This document shows positions 33,592-46,228 of a stretch of 64,000 nucleotides of DNA, piece by piece. Made by a program: the position numbers and the translations under genes. This DNA is from Acanthaster planci (Eukaryota; Echinodermata; Asteroidea; Valvatida; Acanthasteridae). The stretch is taken from contig NW_019091389.1 in assembly GCF_001949145.1 (NCBI RefSeq), positions 350,313 to 414,312 of the forward strand. Reading direction: 5' to 3'. Every line of letters begins with the position of its first letter. Position 1 is the first letter of the stretch. The notes under the pieces were generated by a model, which worked only from the letters and a program-made list of their open reading frames with translations, had not been told where the DNA came from and ran no database searches.

Positions 33592-34224
33592 GTAAGTTTG
33601 TCGGAAAATATAAATTGAATAATATCTGTGGAGTTTCACTGTTGTTCAAAACTGTACATAACTGCAATAAATGAATGTATACCTGATGTAATGGGTCTCC
33701 AGCCCAATGTATGTAGTTTGACTTGTCTAATTAAATGTGCTTATAATCAAGATGGTATAGAAAATTTAAATGCATGTATAGGAATTTATTCAGGGGCTCT
33801 TGGGTACTGTATTTATGAAATTTTGCAGCCAACATTAAAGAAACTACTCAGTTAAAAAAATATGCCCAGGCAAGAACCAGACAACACTCGGCGATTGCCG
33901 AGTGCTCGGCTACTCCAAGAATTCATTTATCTCGCTGTCCGCTATAAAACCCGTAGACTCTCTGTGCTTTCTTGGAGGCACCATACCTACTGTAGAGGTA
34001 GACGTTGTTTTAATATCCAGAGTTATGTGCTATGCAAAATCAGCATAGGGACAGTTACAAATAGTGCGCATGCACTCTGTTGGATTATCCTGTTTTCCTG
34101 AGCTGGACTTTCCGTACACAGTAAATTTGTGTGCTTAGTTACTGTACGGAATTGTCCCATAATTTGAAGGACACCCATCAGCAATTTGTGTCCAGAACCC
34201 AGTTGTACTTGATTGTGCTTGTAG
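33592..34224 (+). other. PPIP5K intron 2
   Basis: A perfect 8-base stem CACTCGGC/GCCGAGTG with a four-base loop sits at 33885-33904. Otherwise only AT-rich intron sequence is seen. Confidence 0.6.
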
Positions 34225-34379
34225 ATAATATGATGAAAGAAATGGACGACCAGATTGAAATCTGCGGGCAACTGTTCCACAAACCATTTGTGGAGAAGCC
34301 TGTCTCGGCGGAGGACCACAATATCTACATCTACTATCCCTCATCGGCTGGGGGAGGCAGCCAGAGGCTGTTCAGAAAG
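34225..34379 (+). CDS. PPIP5K exon C (ATP-binding segment)
   Basis: One hundred and fifty-five bases, phase 1 to phase 0, residues 133-184. It contains [20 protein letters not shown] followed by [13 protein letters not shown]. In the family, the lysine of EKP (K157 here, K187 in human PPIP5K2) contacts ATP, and the histidine and arginine of this segment lie near the substrate site. Acceptor CTTGTAG, donor GTCAGC. Confidence 0.96.
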
Positions 34380-34780
34380 GTCAGCTGAATTTCTACCTTC
34401 AAAGTCTAGACCCTCACTCCTTGAATTTAGGTGAAGCATCCTGCTGAGGGACACAAGAGCCAACATTTTGGACAGTGGTATCTCGTGTCGTTTGTTTGGA
34501 ACAAAGTGCACGCTCAGTTGAGAAAATCCAGTTGAGTGATTTCTCGGTGAATACATTAGACCTGCTGAACTTGATCACTCAGGAAATATTTGCTTGAGTG
34601 TTGAGACTACTGGCTTGACTAAATTTCCTGGGATTTGTCTCTGATCAAGGTTTTTTTGGTTCAATTGAACACATGAGAGAAGTTGGAAGTTTTCAATGGA
34701 TTTCTAATTCCCTAACTACATGTATCTATTATATGTTACTTTGATTTCCTGCTATCAGTTTACCGATTTTGTCTTGAAAG
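34380..34780 (+). other. PPIP5K intron 3
   Basis: A 401-base intron with no feature noted beyond its GT donor and the AAAG acceptor. Confidence 0.6.
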
Positions 34781-34882
34781 ATTGGAAGCCGAAGTAGTGT
34801 TTACTCCTCTGTCAACACGCTGCGTCAAAAAGGCTCATACATTTATGAGGAATTCATGCCTACAGATGGCACAGATGTCAAG
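34781..34882 (+). CDS. PPIP5K exon D
   Basis: Thirty-four codons, phase 0 on both sides, residues 185-218. The segment reads IGSRSSVYS, then [17 protein letters not shown]. The last lysine (K218) corresponds to the conserved ATP-grasp lysine K248 of human PPIP5K2. Acceptor CTTGAAAG is weak in pyrimidines, but the donor GTAATA and frame support it. Confidence 0.95.
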
Positions 34883-35548
34883 GTAATACTTCAGGGCATT
34901 TCATTCCAGCATCGTTCCAGTGTTGTAAAATTGCTTGTTCAGGATAATGCTCTTCTTTCCTCCTAGTGTGTGATTTGCGGTACCTGTAAATTCATGATTT
35001 CATATCACTTTGCTTGTTGAGCATAGACAGTTGAGAAGTATGCCGCATGAAAAGCATTCTTGCTTGTCATTGTTTTCCTGGATAAGTAACCTCATGTCAC
35101 TCAAGCAGGAATGTAAAATCAGTCCGTAGTCCGCAATACTCGCAGCATACCAGTAGCTATGGCTTCAAATTTTAAAAAAGGGTGAAATGCTGGTGTTTGA
35201 AATAGTAAAGCAGCATCGTTTCTGTTGTTTCCCCCTGTTTGTTCTTTGTTTGATTTTGTGTACATTTAGTCGAAAACAGACCTAAAACACAGTGATTTCA
35301 CGCTTCGTTCACTTTCTTATGGGGACATGATGGATTGCATCCCACCTCACTATCATAGGAGAGCACACATGTACTGGTAAACAAAGCGTGATGCCATTAG
35401 GTTATAGGCATATAAACCGATGAGCATATGATGATGTGTCTTGGTAGATCTCGTGCGTGACCTCGATAATGCCTTCTGCATTGCTTGCTTTGAGTCTGTG
35501 AACAAGTTTTACAGTGTACGATTTGTTTTGTGTATTCCTTGTACCCAG
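34883..35548 (+). other. PPIP5K intron 4
   Basis: A 666-base intron with no repeat or exon recognised. It ends with CTTGTACCCAG. Confidence 0.6.
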
Positions 35549-35710
35549 GTTTACACTGTGGGGCCAGACTATGCCCATGCTGAAGCGAGGAAGTCACCGG
35601 CCTTGGATGGCAAGGTGGAGAGGGACAGTGAGGGCAAAGAAGTCCGGTACCCAGTCATCCTGAGCAACCATGAGAAGCTGATTGCCCGAAAGGTCTGCTT
35701 GGCATTCAAG
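35549..35710 (+). CDS. PPIP5K exon E (substrate-binding segment)
   Basis: Fifty-four codons, phase 0-0, residues 219-272. It contains [20 protein letters not shown] and [18 protein letters not shown], nearly invariant in the family. These supply basic residues of the inositol phosphate pocket. The end [12 protein letters not shown] has R where vertebrate proteins usually have W. Acceptor ACCCAG, donor GTAAGT. Confidence 0.97.
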
Positions 35711-36610
35711 GTAAGTCATGCATGTGTGCGACATAACTTACCAGGATCCTCCAAAATACCTCTGGAGGTTCTGATGGAGTTTTAAGGATTAAGAAAGGCT
35801 GAACCCAGCCACTGTTACTTTACGTTGAGCTTGATGCCCATTGAAGTGGAAGAAGCACCATTGGTTTCTGCGCAGAGCCAGGGATTATTTTGAGGATTTA
35901 GGATGGTTGCCAGCAAGAATGACCACAGAGTTTGGATTCACATTGGGATACAACACATTGGATGGGCGCTGGTCATCTCTTGCATTTTCTCATTAAAATT
36001 CCCTAATTCACACGTGCATCTTGAGGAAGAATGGCTGAAGTGCGTCCTTGTAATCTTCCATTTTCGAAGAGAGCGTGTCTGTATGTTGGATTAAAGTTTC
36101 TTTAAGTATAAAAAATCTAATTGTGAAAACTTCTGAAAGGGCTCAGAGGCTATGAGATACATGTAGTTGCCTTGAATAGTTTTCAGTGGAACATTCAAAA
36201 TATTGATTGTTTTAGAATGAACCACTTAAACCTGGTATATTAAAGAGAAAGTCACTACACTGAAAAACTTCAATAATAGCAAGAATAATAATTGAGCCTT
36301 GTATAGTGCCAAATCCATCTGATGTTGACGTTCAAGGTTCTTCACGAAAATACAAAATTTAAAGACAATGAATGTTATAGAATAAGTATTGTAAATATCT
36401 AGACTTGAAGCATGTAATTTAATAAAATTCATATAAATAGCTTCTGCAGAGACTGTCACTATTTATGTTGATTTACTGCAGAAAAAGGGTGTAATGTAGA
36501 TGTCCAATGAACACTGCAGAATTCCACATACTTTATTTACACAGTTATACCTTGGAGTGCTGTAGAGTCCTTTAGCCTGTGTAAATATTTGGCTGTCTTT
36601 CTTGTCGCAG
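35711..36610 (+). other. PPIP5K intron 5
   Basis: A 900-base AT-rich intron with no exon or mobile element recognised. It ends TTGTCGCAG. Confidence 0.6.
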
Positions 36611-36732
36611 CAATCTGTGTGTGGGTTTGATCTGCTGAGGGCCAACGGGAAATCTTACGTGTGCGACGTCAACGGGTTCAGCTTTGTCAAGAATTCCAAG
36701 AAGTACTACGACGACTGCGCCAAAATATTAGG
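36611..36732 (+). CDS. PPIP5K exon F (metal-binding motif)
   Basis: One hundred and twenty-two bases, phase 0 to 2, residues 273-312. It contains [20 protein letters not shown] and [19 protein letters not shown]279, D291 and N293 correspond in position and spacing (12 and 2 residues) to the Mg-binding D309, D321 and N323 of human PPIP5K2, so the kinase should be active. Confidence 0.97.
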
Positions 36733-37068
36733 GTAAGCGGCCTGTAGCATCTGTGGACATTTTTAATGGAGAGAGTTCTGTGAGGATTGGGTTTGTAGTG
36801 GAAGCAAGAAATACTACTTGAACATTCAGAAAAAACTGTAAAACTTTACCTCCTAATGGACTGAAGGAGACACCGTTGCTGCTGTTGCACTGATGCAAAT
36901 GTTACTTGCTGTCTTAAACTTGACATGCGCGTGCACGTTGGCACTCACAATTACCTATTGGCAGAATACTTGTTTAATGCATGTGCACAATCTGCATACC
37001 AACATGGACTCACCGGGCAAGTTTGGGAATGAACTATTATTGGAACACTGTTCTGTGTGTTTGTCCAG
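36733..37068 (+). other. PPIP5K intron 6
   Basis: A 336-base intron between donor GTAAGC and acceptor TTGTCCAG. Nothing else was recognised. Confidence 0.6.
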
Positions 37069-37170
37069 TAACATGGTGATGAGGGAATTGGCTCCTAGGT
37101 ACAACATCCCCTGGCAGATGTTCACCATGGAAGAGGAGATTCCATATGTCCCCACAACGTCCGGCACTGT
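37069..37170 (+). CDS. PPIP5K exon G (kinase-phosphatase junction)
   Basis: One hundred and two bases, phase 2 to 2, residues 313-346. The segment [18 protein letters not shown] ends the kinase domain. [13 protein letters not shown] leads into the phosphatase domain, as in vertebrate enzymes (IVPTTSGT). Acceptor TTGTCCAG, donor GTGAGT. Confidence 0.95.
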
Positions 37171-37729
37171 GTGAGTAAGAACATCAGAGCATGAATCCGT
37201 GACACCTCTGAATGGATCACTGGGTTAAATTGGACGGCATTTTTACTTACTTTAACTTAGTTTGTGTTTTAGCTGTATACCTTACTGCATGATGAAACTA
37301 GCAACACGGTACACATACAAAGGGAAATTGAAAAGAGCTTGCATTTTTTGTTAGCATATGGGTGGTTAGATTTCCAAGGAGAAATTATTTGAAAGCGTGG
37401 ATTCAACTTGTTCTTTCACACACAAGTGAGCCTTTGTGTCAATAACTTGGATCATCTCTTGTTTATGGTAGAGCACGACCCCTCTTAATCTCAGTTATTC
37501 AACTGTTTCGACCCTGAACAAAGTTTTTACTTCTGGAACAGGTCAGGCTTTATATTTGGCTCTGATATTTTGGGTTCAAACCCCTTGTTAGAGGGATTAG
37601 TGACAGAACAACACTGAGGTTCATCAACTTAAAACTGGCAAAACAGATCTTGGCTACGAAAACATACACACATGTATGTGCATGTTATTTTCTGACCATA
37701 TGCTTTAAGATATCTTTGTTACCAAACAG
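37171..37729 (+). other. PPIP5K intron 7
   Basis: A 559-base intron with no recognisable repeat or exon. Confidence 0.6.
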
Positions 37730-37816
37730 GATGGAGTTGCGTTGTGTTATAGCAGTGATTCGCCATGGCGACCGAACCCCAAAGCAGAAGATGAAGATGG
37801 AGGTCAAACACCCAAA
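37730..37816 (+). CDS. PPIP5K exon H (RHGDRTP motif)
   Basis: Eighty-seven bases, phase 2 to 2, residues 347-375. It contains [20 protein letters not shown] and [16 protein letters not shown] (residues 358-364) is the histidine-acid-phosphatase signature. The histidine is intact, so phosphatase chemistry is possible. Confidence 0.97.
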
Positions 37817-38434
37817 GTGAGTGTGTATTGCTTCCCGATGAGAGTCATCGGCTGTGTCAAAGATACACATGAATAATAGTATCTTGGTATTTATAAGGTC
37901 ATTCAGAGATCCAATGTTATTGTCGTACCTGCTCATTGGGCTCACAATATCTGAGCATTCCTGAACCCATCTCAGATCTCTTTGGGATATACAACCTGAT
38001 ACTGTCATTCCATGCCCCAAAATATGGTTTAACATGCCAGCCAGGTGTCTTTGAAGTGTTGAGTACAATCCAGTTTGAAGAGAACAGTTATGAGAGAGGG
38101 ATTGTGTTCAGTTAACCCCAACATTCCCATATCCTACAAAATCCCTTTGTAAATTTTGACTTATTTTGTATGATTGGGGAAAATAAAGCCCAGCTACCAA
38201 TAGGTAGGGGCTTGAAGCCCCTTGAATGTTAGAATGAAGAATAGCCTTTTGGTTTTGCTGCAGGCTGTAGCATTTGGGAGGATAGAGGAAGATTCTGAGA
38301 TTCAAAAATACCAAGGGCGTTAATTTTAATCTGAATGCAATTGTCCAGAGATAGGCTATAAGGTAAAGCGTTGGAGTCCAAACAGTCTCTGCATTGAACA
38401 GTCAACTGATTGTCAGTCATATCAATTGTGGCAG
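37817..38434 (+). other. PPIP5K intron 8 with repeat fragment
   Basis: Contains a fragment at about 37928-37995 related to the SINE-like repeat at 56540-56770. The shared words are CTGCTCATTGGGC, ACAATATCTGA, CATTCCTGAA and CCATCTCAG. It ends with TGTGGCAG at 38434. Confidence 0.6.
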
Positions 38435-38572
38435 ATTCTTCAAGCTGTTTGAGAAGTACGGCGGCTTTGAGCAGGGCAAGATCAAGCTGAAGAGGCCCAA
38501 GCAGCTGCAGGAGGTGCTGGACGTGGCCCGCTACTTGCTGGAGGAGCTGAAGAGACAGAAACACAGGAACAG
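38435..38572 (+). CDS. PPIP5K exon I
   Basis: One hundred and thirty-eight bases, phase 2 to 2, residues 376-421. It contains [20 protein letters not shown] and [20 protein letters not shown], part of the phosphatase domain conserved with vertebrates. Acceptor GTGGCAG, donor GTGTGT. Confidence 0.95.
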
Positions 38573-38616
38573 GTGTGTGCTGCCCTCTAGTGATGAAAAT
38601 GGGACAAGGGCCTTAA

Positions 38617-39206
38617 CCACTTCCTGCCGGGGCAGTTATCAATGTTGGTGATGCTGGGCCGGGATATTTATCATTTTTTTCTGTTTTCACAATTCTTTAA
38701 AAATTCCTGTCTTCATTTACCGGACACTATACAAACACGTGAAGGACTGTCTGGTGTCCACTCTAGCCTGACAGACAAAATCTATTGACGTCTGAGTATT
38801 TCAGTCAGGCCTGAAGCCTTGTAAAAAGAGCCCATATTGTGTGGTGTTATATAACTTTCTTTTGTTCACGAACCTGGCTCAGTGCGCTGCTGACCTCTTT
38901 TCAAAAGGGGCCAGATTAGCATGCAGCAGTGCTGTGTGGCTCATTGCTGCGGTGGTGGAGTGCTTTTGTCCCCAGTGGTAATCTGCTCTCTCTAAATGCC
39001 CCAAACGTGCTATACTGTTTCAAAACAAGGCTGGATTATCTCCACTTTTGAGAGTGAAAAAATGTCGGTAATGCCCAGCAGCCTGGTCTTTTGTTCGGAG
39101 TACGGTCTTTTGTTACAGGGCCCTGTTTCCTTTGTCCGAGTTCAGAGACCCCGGCCACCCATATAAACCATACGGCTCCGATTTTGGAGTCCCCGGCAGG
39201 TAGTGG
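38617..39206. mobile_element. TTAA-flanked TIR element, copy 1 (590 bp)
   Basis: The element lies in PPIP5K intron 9. It starts CCACTTCCTGCCGGGG and ends CCCCGGCAGGTAGTGG (15 of 16 bases inverted), flanked by TTAA on both sides (38613-38616, 39207-39210). TTAA duplications point to a piggyBac-type integration mechanism. No transposase is present. Copy 2 is at 61946-62681. Confidence 0.85.
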
Positions 39207-39480
39207 TTAATGGTCACCTGTTTGCTGTTGAGTGCTTCAACCCCAGGGGCATTACCAACTTCAATTTCTTCTGATGTCAATGTTGGGAGGAGTGACTCTG
39301 TGTTTTGCTGTTTTGTGCATGAATTGGCTTTCACACTTTTGAGAAGTTTGACAACTCTTGCATGTTTTTCCTCATTTTGCTTTTTTTGGGGGGAGGGGCA
39401 AAATGCTCTGGGGGGGATGTTGGTGTTAGGGAATGTCTATTATACATAGTCCTTAAAGGTCAGAGGGTTCTTCTTTTCAG

Positions 39481-39623
39481 ACTTGAGATTGAGGAGAGAG
39501 AATCCAAGCTGGAGCAGCTGAAGTCTGTCCTGGAGATGTATGGTCACTTCTCAGGCATCAATCGCAAGGTTCAGCTCAAGTACCAGCCCCATGGCCACCC
39601 ACGGCACTCAAGCAGTGAAGAAG
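39481..39623 (+). CDS. PPIP5K exon J
   Basis: One hundred and forty-three bases, phase 2 to 1, residues 422-469. It contains [20 protein letters not shown] and [18 protein letters not shown], matching the [14 protein letters not shown] block of the family. Acceptor TTCTTTTCAG and donor GTATGT. The phase-1 end is where two frame-neutral candidate exons can be inserted. Confidence 0.95.
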
Positions 39624-42600
39624 GTATGTGTGGTGTGAGTGCTGTCGGTGACTTTGAACTTTGGACCGTGCTGAATGACCATTCTGCACATTACATTAAA
39701 ATAAAGACTAGCCAAAAACAAAACAAAACATTAAGAGTAACAACTAAAATTCCCCCCCCCAAAAATGATAAAATCATTCTAATGAAAATGATCAAATTAA
39801 CTGACCCCAAAAGAAAATAATAGAATCCCCCAAAAGGAATTAATCAGAACACCCCCAACAAAACCCCTTATATCTGGCTCTTGATCCTTGTACAATGTAT
39901 ATAGCTCAATCAACGCCGACCCTTTTTCAACTCATTGTAATATAAAGTGTGGGTCTTTTGGTGAAGTAGGAAATGTTTGTGACATTGAGGCATGTGACGT
40001 ATTCATGAACTCGACAGTCCCTTGTTACATATTCGGAATGATCCGCTATTTTTTGTTTTTCTAAACTTGAATATTTAACCAAACACAGATAAACACTGTG
40101 TGGTGCTCCTGTTCTGTCTGTACGCTGAATAAATAATATAACAATGTTGTATATTATTTGAATACTTGTAAATGCTCCAAAACAAATAAAAACACCCCTC
40201 CCCCGTCAACTTTACCGGTGATAAACTTTGTCACACAATGACTCCTCAGACTTAATCATATTAATTTGTCCAAATGTCAAGCATTTTGCCCAGCTTCACG
40301 GAAAGACCAAGCACCAAATTAAACAGGTTACTGAAAAAAAATAGAGCTAAAATATTTCCTTGGGAAGACGGTACCTGTTTCTCATCCTAAAGTTGAGCTA
40401 TGTGTAATTCAGGAAGTTGTGTTTTTGCAAACAGCAGACGAATCGGCCACGTTACCAACATGGACTTAGAAAGTGGTTACAATATAAGCTAAAGAATTGA
40501 CAAAAGTACCTTGGTGACATGTTAAGTAAGTTATGGGCCCATTTAGTCTGAGAGACTATAAAGATTTGTTAGGAGAACACATGCAAATAGTAGTCAGAAG
40601 AAGTAATAATAGGCATACTGAATTTTCGCACAGAAAGCGATTCAAACTTAAGTTCAGTAGGCCAACAGATTTAGTATGTAGTCTAGATTTAGCATGCAGT
40701 TACACATGTATACAATGTAGCTGCGCAGAAACCATAGTACGCTCTCTCCCTGTTTGTAGATGGGGGTCTGTGTTTGCATGCATGCTGATAAAACAAATCA
40801 ACTTGTCTGCATTGATCTTGGCCCTACGTTAATGCTAAGCAGAAAATAGCAGGGAACCAGTTAAAAGCGTGTGTACAATCACGTGGCATTAGGAGTGTGA
40901 TCTGCGTCCGCTAAGCAGACATTTGTCTGTGCTTGTCATGTTTTTGTTGCCTTGAAGCTTTGTGACATTGGCCCTAGACAAACCGATTGCCTTGTGCAGA
41001 TGAAGTACGGGGTTTATTGTGCAAATGTGAGTTGTCTCTTTTGTTTGTCTTTGTTCTTTTTTGTCTGTTTTGGAACACGTTCAATCTTTGGTGAGAAATT
41101 TGCTGGAGATGTAGAATTCCAGACTCAAATGCATGGTTTTGGTAAAGACTTCCTCCGTGGTCTTTGTGATTTGGGAGCATTTTTTTTTTCCTACATGGCA
41201 GAGTGAAACAGCTTGAAAATGCTTTCCTTGTTTTTTTTCCCGCATGGAACTGGGAATAATCTAAATTCAGGATCTGTTTTCCTTTTACAATGATTTTGGA
41301 CATAGCCAAAGTTTTATCAATAAAGTCTAGACTACTTGTAATTTTCCTGAGAACCTTGAGGTAAACACAGATATGTTGCTATCCTGGTAACATGAAGCAT
41401 TTCCCAAATTGCTGCAAATGAGGCAGAAACAGTTCGCAGACTTAATCTTTTGCTTCCAGTCTCTCAGCACCTCAACACAACAATAGATCAGAAGATTGTA
41501 AATAGATAGGAATATCTGTGTATCTAAATACCGTAATTCATCTCGTCTGATCCGTCTTCCTTATTGCAAATATACAGAAAAATAACTTCAAACTTACAGG
41601 AGTTTGGAAGGAAAAATCACCAAAACTACCACAGAGTTTGATTTTGTCACCTGACAAATGAATGATAACTTCAGTAGAAAAAGAATTTGGCGTCTCTTGA
41701 ACTTTAATGATGTGTCTGCTGTTTGTTGTCCGTGCAAGCTTTGAAACTTTCTCGTTCTCTCTCCCTTTATCCTGTCACAGCTTCCTCAGGTTGGTCATAC
41801 GCTTCTCTGGTACTACCGTGGTTAACCCCTGTTAAGTCCATAACCCCCTGACGGACTCTAAGTATTTTTTCTGCCCTCCATAAGGCCGGTTCTTGCTTCA
41901 AGTGAATGCAAAACACACCCCAATCTCTTGGGAGTTCACTCTCAACCAGTTTGTGATTTCCTGAATGTTCCATTGATATACCCATGAATACCCATGCAAA
42001 CGATCTACTCATTTTGCACAAAATGCAAAGTTGTCGGAATTACATGTATGTGTTGAGTTCAACTGTCAAGAGTGACCAAACTGGAAAAGGAGGTTTGAGA
42101 GCAGTTAGGGAGAAGACTGTGTCCATAACCACTCCTTCTAGTGGTGAACTTAAAATATTTTCACCAGTCAAGGACTCAAGGTCCACTCTCAAAAGCCCAG
42201 CACCTGCACTCAAATGCATTCTCTCAAGCACAAACAACAGCAAAAAGTACACACTTCACGCATAAAAACAAGCAAAACCAGTAGCTTGCTTCACATACCA
42301 TTTATGAACGGGCGTGCTTTTTGACAGACGATCTGGTTTGCACTTTTCAGTCATGCTGTATAAAGGTTCTTCATATTACCCATTCAAGGAGGCTGACCTG
42401 AACTTTTCCCAATCAAAGCCCATGCACACAATGAAAATCATGATTCAATCCAGCGGATACAATCCATTCACCAGAAGGTATGCTCTGAATCAAGTCATGA
42501 ATTGGCAGTGAAAGTGCTTTTGGGGACAAAAGGGGAGGTCTATGGGTTCTGCTGTTCCCTTTTCCACAACCTTATAGCCTATTCACCTAAAACATGACCA

Positions 42601-45600
42601 GTTTGGCGCATAGGTTTTGTTATGCGTGTTTCATGTTTTGTTCACATTCACTTGAAGAATGAACCACCGTTGATCCATTTGTGGCATTTATTCTGTTGAT
42701 GTGGGTTTGTTTTCCCTCCATTTACACGTACATCACATGCTCATGGCTTCATTTGGTTAGAGACTGATTGATATGCCTTCCAAAATGTAAATAGATTAGC
42801 AATGACATGTGAAAATGGCAGCCCATTTATTGCTTTTCTGGGGGAAAAAAGGAAAAAAGATATTTACAGTGCGACATCCTTACTTGTTGTGGAGTGTCAT
42901 CTTGAGCTGTTTCTGTTGCTTTTTTTTGTGGTGAATTCTGCTGAGGAGTGTGTGCATGGTTGTAACATTAGAGCTGCCTGCTTGAGTGTGTGTTTCAAAA
43001 TGTCTATTTGCTTCACACTACAGCCAACCTTTCTTAATTTTACATGCCCAGTGCCAGTGTCTCTCCTTGTGTGGTCAGATAAGCCAAAGTCTTGAAGAGA
43101 AATACTTAACGAAGGAAAACAAAGTGATGCTGCCCGCTGAGATTCGTTACAAAATTTTGTGTTGCTTTACAATTAGCTGAGTTTAAATCAACATGCGTGC
43201 AACCAATTTATGTGTTGTCTGATGAACCAAATTCTTGAAACATTCTTGAAAAGCACTTTCTTCCGCTTATGCTTAGGTAGTCTGCTGAGTCTCAGCTCTG
43301 AATTTGAGATGTTTGTTACCAAGGTGTTGTTGATTTGTAGCAGCATCTTGGCATTGGCATTTGGGAAAGTGGGCTCTTTCCAACACCTTGTTCTGTTTTG
43401 CAGGTTTGGTTGCTCCAAATAACACCTGTGGAATGTCACTCACTCTGTGTTCACAGAGACAGGTGCTTTGCCCCTTCACCTCTATTGCTACATCAGAGTT
43501 ACTTAGAAGATGCACCAGTTGCAGCATGAGTACCGTGAAAACTCATCAAACTCCGCAGCATTTGAGATTCCAATCAGCATTTGCAGGCTGCACACCTTTG
43601 GGGCCTAATTTGCAGCAAAACTGACCATCTTCTTTAGAACTTACAACTAGTGAGCCCATGTGCCTTTTGGATTCATTTCAAACTGGTATTCCTGCCATTC
43701 TTTAGTTTTTAGCGGGCTGGCAAGGCTCACTCAACTTTCCAGAATCACTGCAAAGTTAATCACTAGAATTTTTTGTTTTTTATGTTGCTTACAGTGGTTC
43801 GGGCATTGGCACTGCCTGACATTTTTTGGGGGCCGTTCAGTTCATAAATGTTTTGCTGTGTTGCTGTTTTATCAAAGCATGCATCTTGCTGGGAGGTTTC
43901 CTGCAAACATTTCCAAATGCAAACTGAACTGACATCTGGTTGTTAGATCTGCTGTTTTGCATGTAGATATTTTAAGCTTTTGAGCAACTTTGCTGTTGTC
44001 ATCATCTGCCATCGCATGCTACATGTATCATTTATGGGAATATGTATTACATGTATTCATTCATGTAATCTGGAAGTAGAATCTTTAATATACAAGTATT
44101 GAAGTACATGAGTATTTATACTTGTTTCTATATGAGTGATGGACAATATCGCAATAGTTATCATCATGATATAATATTGTCTTAAACGAATTGCAGTCAC
44201 CTACTTTTTGAGTAAAATATCAAACATTTTGATATATCATTATTTTGGCAATTTTTAACCCGAGTTAAGAAAAAATGACACTCTTTATTAAGTTTTCCAC
44301 CCAAACTTCACTGATTTCCATCAAATGAGCAAACTTAATCACATTTTGCTACGGTATGTACATGTATGTAATGTGTCCAAACCCAGGGCTGAATCTCAAT
44401 TATGGCTAGGAGGATTCCCAAAACATTAAATTAACATTGAAACAAGCCTGACCTGGACAGACAGTGTGTGTGAAGCTGAATGAAATATCCCTAATGCCAC
44501 CATTATATGTCCATAGTCCAGCTTTTGGTAACAACCACGTGGAGCCGGTGATTTTCCAGAATAGTACATGTATGCATGCCCAGCACAGCCATGTACATGG
44601 ACATGTCCACATGTGCTGTATACTCTACCATGTGGTACAGAATGTTGAACAATGGTATTTTGCCATCTCACTAACACATTGCTAGTTCAAAAAAAAGTCA
44701 AGCTTTATGAGATGTGGATAAATTTGTACATTATTTCTGAATTCAGAATTGAGAAAGTCATTTATCGTGATGATAATACTTTTTTTGACACCTGCCCAAT
44801 CTGAAGTTTGATATTTAAAAACTCCAAATTTTACATTTGTGCAGTGTGTGATGTTCACTGACAGTTTCCATGCAGTGGTACCAATGCTGTGGTTAATAAA
44901 AAGGGATTTGAAGGAAATTAGAATGAATTGCATACATTTCTATGGTTATGCAAGAAATTGAAACAAATGACCTGTCTCAGCTAGTAGTCGGTAAAAAGCT
45001 ACTGATATCTTCCCAAGCTCTATTGTTTATGTGTTTTTTTTACAGTATCTTTTACAGTATCTAGCAATGTTAACTACACATACTTTATAGGAAATTTTAT
45101 CATCATACTGGCAATACCACTGGGAAAAAAATTGACTGCAAGAACATTCAGTGCTCACCCACATGTATATCTTGAAAATGATTATGTAGATGTTTAGGTT
45201 TAATGTTTGCTTGACCTTATCAAGTTCACCTGCACATATTGACTGTTGTGTGAATGATATCAGGTGGTCCAGTAGTTCTGCCTTTCCCCTTGCTGAACTA
45301 CAGCAACTGACAGTAACTGAACATTTTGTACCCATTCAGTTGAAAATTGGCAGTGTTTATCGTATATTATTGTCACTGTGAAAGGACCACCTTGCACATG
45401 ATAAATGATGCATGCAGTAATGGCGGCGGTAGCTGGCCATGCCAGCACATATCTCTAATGAAAGAGATTTAAAGATTTGTGCGTGCACTAAGGCTCATTA
45501 AGTGCTAATGAGTAAAAAAGAGATCAAATTTGTCACCAATAAAGCAATTTGTATCTGTTAACCTTTAAAAAGAAAAAGCAAGCAAAGTCTTTAAACCGTT

Positions 45601-45768
45601 TGTCTAGGACAGTCGGAGTTGATGTTGAACAAAAATCATCTTTAGTTACATAGTGTCAGAATTGATCCCTTTTCTCATTTGTGTATAATTTAAAAAAAAA
45701 ACAAATCAAAGAAGTGGTATGTGTATCTTCAAGCACCGACACCCAATCTTTTTTCTCTCATTGTTCAG
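39624..45768 (+). other. First part of a 12.6 kb PPIP5K intron
   Basis: A long intron segment of mostly AT-rich sequence. Homopolymer runs (poly-C at about 39754-39762), palindromic TACATG words near 44565-44610 and many short chance frames are present. No coding exon conserved in the family is expected here, and none was recognised. Confidence 0.55.
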
Positions 45769-45885
45769 CTTTGTTAGCTTTACATGGTATACAATCACTT
45801 CCGAACCTCAGTGCAGATGTAGAAAGTGACGAGCCTTTGGACTCCTCGTCAGCAAGTGGGGCACGTCGCCTATCTTTTGATTTCG
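45769..45885 (+). CDS. Candidate PPIP5K cassette exon 1 (39 codons)
   Basis: After a strong polypyrimidine tract (TTTTTTCTCTCATTGTTCAG) a 117-base frame runs in the exact phase (1 to 1) needed between exons J and K. It encodes ALHGIQSLPNLSADVESDEP, then LDSSSASGARRLSFDF. The peptide is acidic/serine-rich and ends in RRLSF, a basophilic-kinase-type site. The donor TTTCG then GTCTGT is weak, which is common for regulated exons. It would extend the variable loop within the phosphatase domain. It is not required for the conserved frame, so it may be alternative, tissue-specific or spurious. Confidence 0.45.
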
Positions 45886-45930
45886 GTCTGTGCCACTCTC
45901 TGATTTTTGGCGTGCTGTCCAGTTTCCCTT

Positions 45931-46228
45931 GGCCTTTTCACACTACAGCCTCTCGACCCTGGTTGAACTCAACCTCGGGCAAACCCAAACCACCCTGGGT
46001 TAAAACTTTGGTTTTACAACCTGCATTCAACCCAGCATTTTTTCACACTTGTTTTATGCAAACTGAGCTTATCAGAGTGAGTTCAACCTGGAGATGAGCG
46101 TGAACAATTTTTTTCAAAAATTGAAAAGGTTGAAAAATCTCAGCCTTGGTCTTGAGTGGGGTTGAAAATGTTTAAGTGTGAATCATTGGTATTTGTCAAC
46201 CCTGAAATTAGTCTGGGGTGAAAAGGCC
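45931..46228. mobile_element. Probable TIR element, about 300 bp
   Basis: It starts GGCCTTTTCACACTACAGCC and ends GTCTGGGGTGAAAAGGCC, giving about 11 perfectly inverted terminal bases followed by weaker inward similarity (GACCCTGGTTGAACT against the complement of GTCAACCCTGAAAT). The interior has repeated AACCC and GGTTGAA words. The transposon family is uncertain. Confidence 0.5.

Noticed and set aside
45681-46097. 138-codon open frame taken as one large exon
   Set aside because: Only 45769-45885 is bounded by usable splice sites in the correct phase. The part after 45931 belongs to a TIR element.
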